The notes below the pieces were generated by a model. The model had not been told where the DNA came from and made no database searches. It saw only the letters and a list, made by a program, of their open reading frames with translations. A DNA stretch of 9,687 nucleotides from positions 1 through 9,687 of the forward strand of contig VEQB01000063.1 of the NCBI GenBank assembly GCA_018883485.1. Direction: 5' to 3'. This stretch comes from Bacteroidota bacterium (GTDB taxonomy: Bacteria > Bacteroidota > Bacteroidia > UKL13-3). Position 1 is the stretch's first letter, and each line of letters starts with the position of its first letter. Both the position numbers and the translations under genes were made by a program. Positions 8,401 through 9,687 of this stretch are shown piece by piece.

Positions 8401-9664
8401 TAATGCCGCTACTTTTACTGGATTGATTTCTGAGAACGTGAGAGGATTAGCCTTAAGTAATAATACACAAGCTACATTTGCAAATGCAGCGGCAGAACTA
8501 GCAGTTTCTGATACCATTACATTAGGTAATAGTGCTAGAATAACAACAAATAATAATATCCTAACCTTAGGTTTTGATACCACTCAAACAGGTTCAGTTT
8601 CGCTTGGCGCCACTGCTGGCATTAATGGTAATTTAAAACGTTGGTTTAATTCTAGCTTCAGCAATATCAGCTTCCCACTTGTTAACGCAACAGGTGTTAC
8701 CAGAAATCTAACAGTTAGCTATACGGCATTGCCTACAGTAATGGGTTCTTTGATAGGTTCATTTAATACAACAGCAGCTGGCAATTTAGGTTTGCCATTA
8801 TATGATAGTACTGCATTCTTAACTGTTAATAAAACAGGAATTAATGGTTTCTGGGGCCTTACTGCTGCTAACGGCACCACAGCTGGAACCTACGAAGTTA
8901 ACCTGAATGCTACTGCTTTTGCAGGTGTAAATAGCTTCTCAAATTTGGTTGCGCTAAGAAGAGTAGATGCAACTAGCGCTTGGGCTTCAATAGGAATACA
9001 TGCACCAGCAACGGGCTCTAATGCTGCTCCGGTAGTAAATAGAACCGCTATTAATGTTTACGGTCAGTTTACCATTGCAGGTGATTCCATTACAAATCCA
9101 TTGCCAGTTGAATTGTTAAGCTTTAAAGGTAACCAAGTAAATGGTGATGCACAGTTGAGTTGGACAACCAGTTCTGAAACCAATAACAGAGGATTCACTT
9201 TAGAGCGTTCTGTAAATAATGTAGACTTTAGAGAAGTAACTTTTGTTAAAGGAGCAGGTAATAGCAAAACTATTAGAAACTATGCCTATACAGATGTGCA
9301 GCCATTTAGTGCCTCTAATGTACTTTATTACCGTTTGGTTCAAGAAGATTTTGATGGCACTACAACTTACTCTAATACAGTTTCTGTGAGTATCTCAGAA
9401 GCATTAGAAGAAGGAATTTTGGTTTATCCAAATCCGTTTAACGAAGGTACTGGCATTTTCATCACATCTGTGGATAAGGCTACTGCACAAATTGAGATTG
9501 TAGATATTATGGGAAGAACAGTTGCCTCGCAAAAAAGCGCAATTGTTGCTGGTTCACAATATGTAAATCTTGGCGGCTTGAACCTATTAACCTCAGGAGT
9601 TTATTTTGTAAGAGTGAATATTGGAAACACAGTTAAGACTTCTAAGATTCAGAAAGTAGATTAA
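2456..9664 (+). CDS. Giant T9SS-exported surface protein: beta-helix, three [beta-beta-GEVED] units, Fn3-like region, sorting domain
   Basis: The protein has 2402 residues. The ATG at 2456 is followed directly by a signal peptide (KK, a leucine-rich core, then NAQ at about residue 28), which fixes the start; no Shine-Dalgarno sequence is visible, as is usual in this phylum. Residues 29-550 form a right-handed parallel beta-helix with an asparagine ladder (N172 to N418), ending in DIGADE. Residues 557-1942 are three tandem units, each with two related beta domains resembling the N-terminal domain of BNR-repeat neuraminidases and one GEVED domain (GEGEDY at 999-1004, GETEDY at 1466-1471 and 1931-1936). 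Residues 1943-2214 are beta-rich and unassigned. Residues 2215-2320 are the LPVELLSF/YYRL Fn3-like region common before T9SS tails. Residues 2321-2402 are a type A sorting domain (Y2324-PNP, GVYFVRV). No catalytic motif and no BNR Asp-boxes are evident, so I infer an adhesive or structural surface role. The exact ligand is unknown. Confidence 0.93.
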   Translation: MKKHILSFKSFLLLLITLLGASNWLNAQVSVTATSGTTGPTSYTTVNAAFAAINAGTHQGVIQISVTANTTEPATPVQLLRSGAGSSAYDNISIMPVGNVTINSAATPTASRAILEFIGADSVTIDGDDPATPGARNLTIQMATTTSVNTACIRFSSSSATSDGCRNAVVKNCIIIGGRPTAVATTVSYGIFCGLSTAAATITTVSGAADNDSMLIENNWIQRCYTGIYAYGLAAPYLMDKLIIRNNILGSNVQANNMGLRGIFVANTQVTPSSNSLIIEGNDIQGGDTLTGWSANIAGIDINLSCAGAIIRNNNVHNVEQPTTGGWGAYGIFLSSVTNNSGIHIYNNFIRDIRAFHYLSSFTTFTNFGIYSAAALPGLRITNNTIALLKPNNGSGTSNFSACVALSSTTITLAEFRNNILINKQSDSSGQACNGIYFGSTVPFTSVSFDRNAYFTPGVSGNIGRVATANYQTFAAWKTISLKDSNSFNVDPVFVSNTDLHLAPNLKSILESNGRPVLGYNTDYDGNARPGPAGSVNGGGLDFDIGADEADLLPDAFGYDSSSVTQITAQVPPGSTDNGLLRVAVYVSGSTGTPLTISQLYFNTIGTTAASNIAAAKVFFTGSSTTFNNLNQFGTTVTSPSGQFNVAGTQALAAGVNYFWLAYDVSLTATNTNLLDARVDSIIVAGLGRVPSSNNPAGALQVATPMTYLGMEVTQPELSMVETSSTNNQLLRVMVRMSSSGAPVSISQFSLNANGGGDDTLNIANVKVFYTGSNSNFSAATQFGTSFIQTSPTGTKYGAFNINGILPLANDTNYFWVTYDIKANAIVGDSVDGELVGVTIGGIGQTAIAGAPAGNRKIRVPYCLTTYANGCGTDFIARVRLGNLDNSSGCNGQYTYFSNVTVPNLVPGSTNTLTINYGPDGSQFARAWIDYNADGDFNDVGEDLGIQTPANAGANGQAIINFTVPCSAPTGILRLRVRGGDDSQPNANQSCGASNSGWGEGEDYRVNIVPAVPSYTNMAVNQQTGTTSAGANDVRVLRVPVIVNSSICNPAIMNELRFNTIGTTTAANITNAKLYATRNSGVFAITNLIGTVASPSGQFTFTVADTLNNDTNFYWLTYDVAFGAANNNVLDARLDSINLISAWYVPSNGNPTGNVLISSPMTYVGSSTEHPDLTQVERPSANNRMLRVMVRMSSAGAPVSLTQINLDANGGGDDTSNIENVKIFATGSNPNFSIANQFGSTFVQTTPTANKYGAFNITGLQTLLNDTNYFWVTYNIKPTAILFDSVDVECTGLTIAGTPQVPSVTAPAGNRKIRAVYCASNATSTADEEIWNVTIGTLNNTSNCTTLAPGANSVVSQYSNYSGFVAAPNLPAGINIPFSVNAASCGGNFTSRVAIFIDYNQNGTFDLPGEQAYITPTSFVSSNVGAAIQTGTINIPCTAIPGVTRMRVILVETTGAITPCGTYTWGETEDYDVNIVNSAPVYNASNTIQQTGTTSAGATDVRILRIPIKVSSSACTPGTVTQFNFRTNGTTTAANILTAKLYSTGSSNVFNNTKLVGSASAPSGSFIITTNDTLINDTNNYWLAYDVSFTAANNNVLDAIFDSAQVYTNWVQPIVANPTGNVLISSPVTYVNSSAAHMELSMVETGSTNNRMLRVMVRMSSAGAPVSATQINLDAAGGGNDTANIANAKVFFTGNSPVFATTSQFGSNFVQTAPTGASWGTFNITGLATLNPDTNYFWVTYDIKGAAVLGDSVDVSCTGITVAGVNQTPTVTSLAGNRKIRQPYCTTGAQFTGDGEILNVTLSTLNNTTTCTSVATGPGSALSLYNNYAESVVAPQINAGERVSFSVHTSTCNGNWDGVMGIWIDLNQDGDFTDAGETVVMTQSFLYGNGIFQTGSFYLPLNALPGRTRMRVTLNETTFSPITPCGLYFYGETEDYTIEVLPTTNASYVWNQTAGGNFATAANWTPNRNKLNLSDRLSINTGNAATFTGLISENVRGLALSNNTQATFANAAAELAVSDTITLGNSARITTNNNILTLGFDTTQTGSVSLGATAGINGNLKRWFNSSFSNISFPLVNATGVTRNLTVSYTALPTVMGSLIGSFNTTAAGNLGLPLYDSTAFLTVNKTGINGFWGLTAANGTTAGTYEVNLNATAFAGVNSFSNLVALRRVDATSAWASIGIHAPATGSNAAPVVNRTAINVYGQFTIAGDSITNPLPVELLSFKGNQVNGDAQLSWTTSSETNNRGFTLERSVNNVDFREVTFVKGAGNSKTIRNYAYTDVQPFSASNVLYYRLVQEDFDGTTTYSNTVSVSISEALEEGILVYPNPFNEGTGIFITSVDKATAQIEIVDIMGRTVASQKSAIVAGSQYVNLGGLNLLTSGVYFVRVNIGNTVKTSKIQKVD
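4124..5485 (+). repeat. Repeat unit 1 of 3 in the giant protein (about residues 557-1010)
   Basis: Beta domain A has the core motif NYFWLAYDV with W660, and beta domain B has NYFWVTYDI with W816. The junction AGNRKIR (853-859) leads into a GEVED domain that starts at YC863 and ends in GEGEDY (999-1004). The GEVED domain has an acidic loop (D930, N932, D934, D936, D939, E942) resembling a calcium-binding loop. This unit is the most divergent of the three: it lacks the QQTGTTSAGA opening and the domain A and B cysteines found in units 2 and 3. Boundaries are approximate to about 10 residues. Confidence 0.85.
5486..6883 (+). repeat. Repeat unit 2 of 3 in the giant protein (about residues 1011-1476)
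   Basis: It has the same A-B-GEVED order as unit 1. Core tryptophans are W1115 in domain A and W1271 in domain B. The AGNRKIR junction is at 1308-1314, GEVED begins at YC1318 and ends in GETEDY (1466-1471). C1048 in domain A and C1290 in domain B are present. The GEVED loop reads DYNQNGTFD, so two of the acidic positions seen in units 1 and 3 are replaced by N1402 and T1404. Confidence 0.85.
6884..8281 (+). repeat. Repeat unit 3 of 3 in the giant protein (about residues 1477-1942)
   Basis: It has the same A-B-GEVED order. Core tryptophans are W1582 in domain A and W1738 in domain B. The AGNRKIR junction is at 1775-1781, GEVED begins at YC1785 and ends in GETEDY (1931-1936). It opens with QQTGTTSAGATDVR, nearly identical to unit 2, and shares its cysteines (C1515, C1757). 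The acidic loop is intact (D1865, N1867, D1869, D1871, D1874, E1877). The GEVED cysteine seen at 966 and 1437 is L1901 here. Confidence 0.85.
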
Positions 9665-9687
9665 ACATAATTTTTTCTAAATTAAAG

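Noticed and set aside
2456..9664. The giant protein as a sialidase, because its beta domains resemble those of BNR-repeat neuraminidases
   Set aside because: I see no Asp-box (S-x-D-x-G-x-x-W) series or sialidase catalytic arginines; the related domains are accessory modules used in many T9SS proteins.
9665..9687. T-rich tail after the giant gene as a terminator
   Set aside because: There is a T run but no stem can be formed within the 23 bases available, so it cannot be supported.

Overview
The window looks like a fragment of a chromosome from the phylum Bacteroidota. It is AT-rich, and both genes encode proteins ending in a type A sorting domain of the type IX secretion system (T9SS), with YPNP motifs. 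The intergenic region has a TAnnTTTG promoter box, and the large gene starts without a visible Shine-Dalgarno sequence. I cannot name a genus or species. I see no tRNA, rRNA, CRISPR array, insertion sequence or phage feature.

Layout: two plus-strand genes fill almost the whole window. Positions 2-2227 hold the 3' part of a gene for a multidomain secreted nuclease. Its upstream end lies outside the window. In order it carries the end of a beta-sandwich, a choice-of-anchor-D/ASH-like domain, an Fn3-like region, an endonuclease I domain with a complete REH...DLHNL...NARRSN motif set, an Ig-like domain and a T9SS sorting domain. A 228-bp intergenic stretch (2228-2455) follows, with a weak terminator-like hairpin, a perfect TACATTTG promoter box and a short hairpin in the presumed leader. 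Positions 2456-9664 encode a very large (2402 aa) cell-surface or secreted protein: signal peptide, right-handed beta-helix, three tandem units of about 455-467 aa, a beta-rich region, an Fn3-like region and a T9SS sorting domain. Each unit is two related beta domains followed by one GEVED domain. The last 23 bases show nothing I can assign.

How they fit together: both products should cross the inner membrane by Sec and the outer membrane by T9SS, and end up on the surface or released. The nuclease would degrade extracellular DNA. The giant protein has no recognisable catalytic centre and is more likely an adhesin or structural surface protein. No functional link between the two is shown beyond shared export and adjacency. 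The most notable structure is the regular three-unit array. Spacing between the paired beta domains is invariant, and units 2 and 3 share a cysteine pair that unit 1 lacks.
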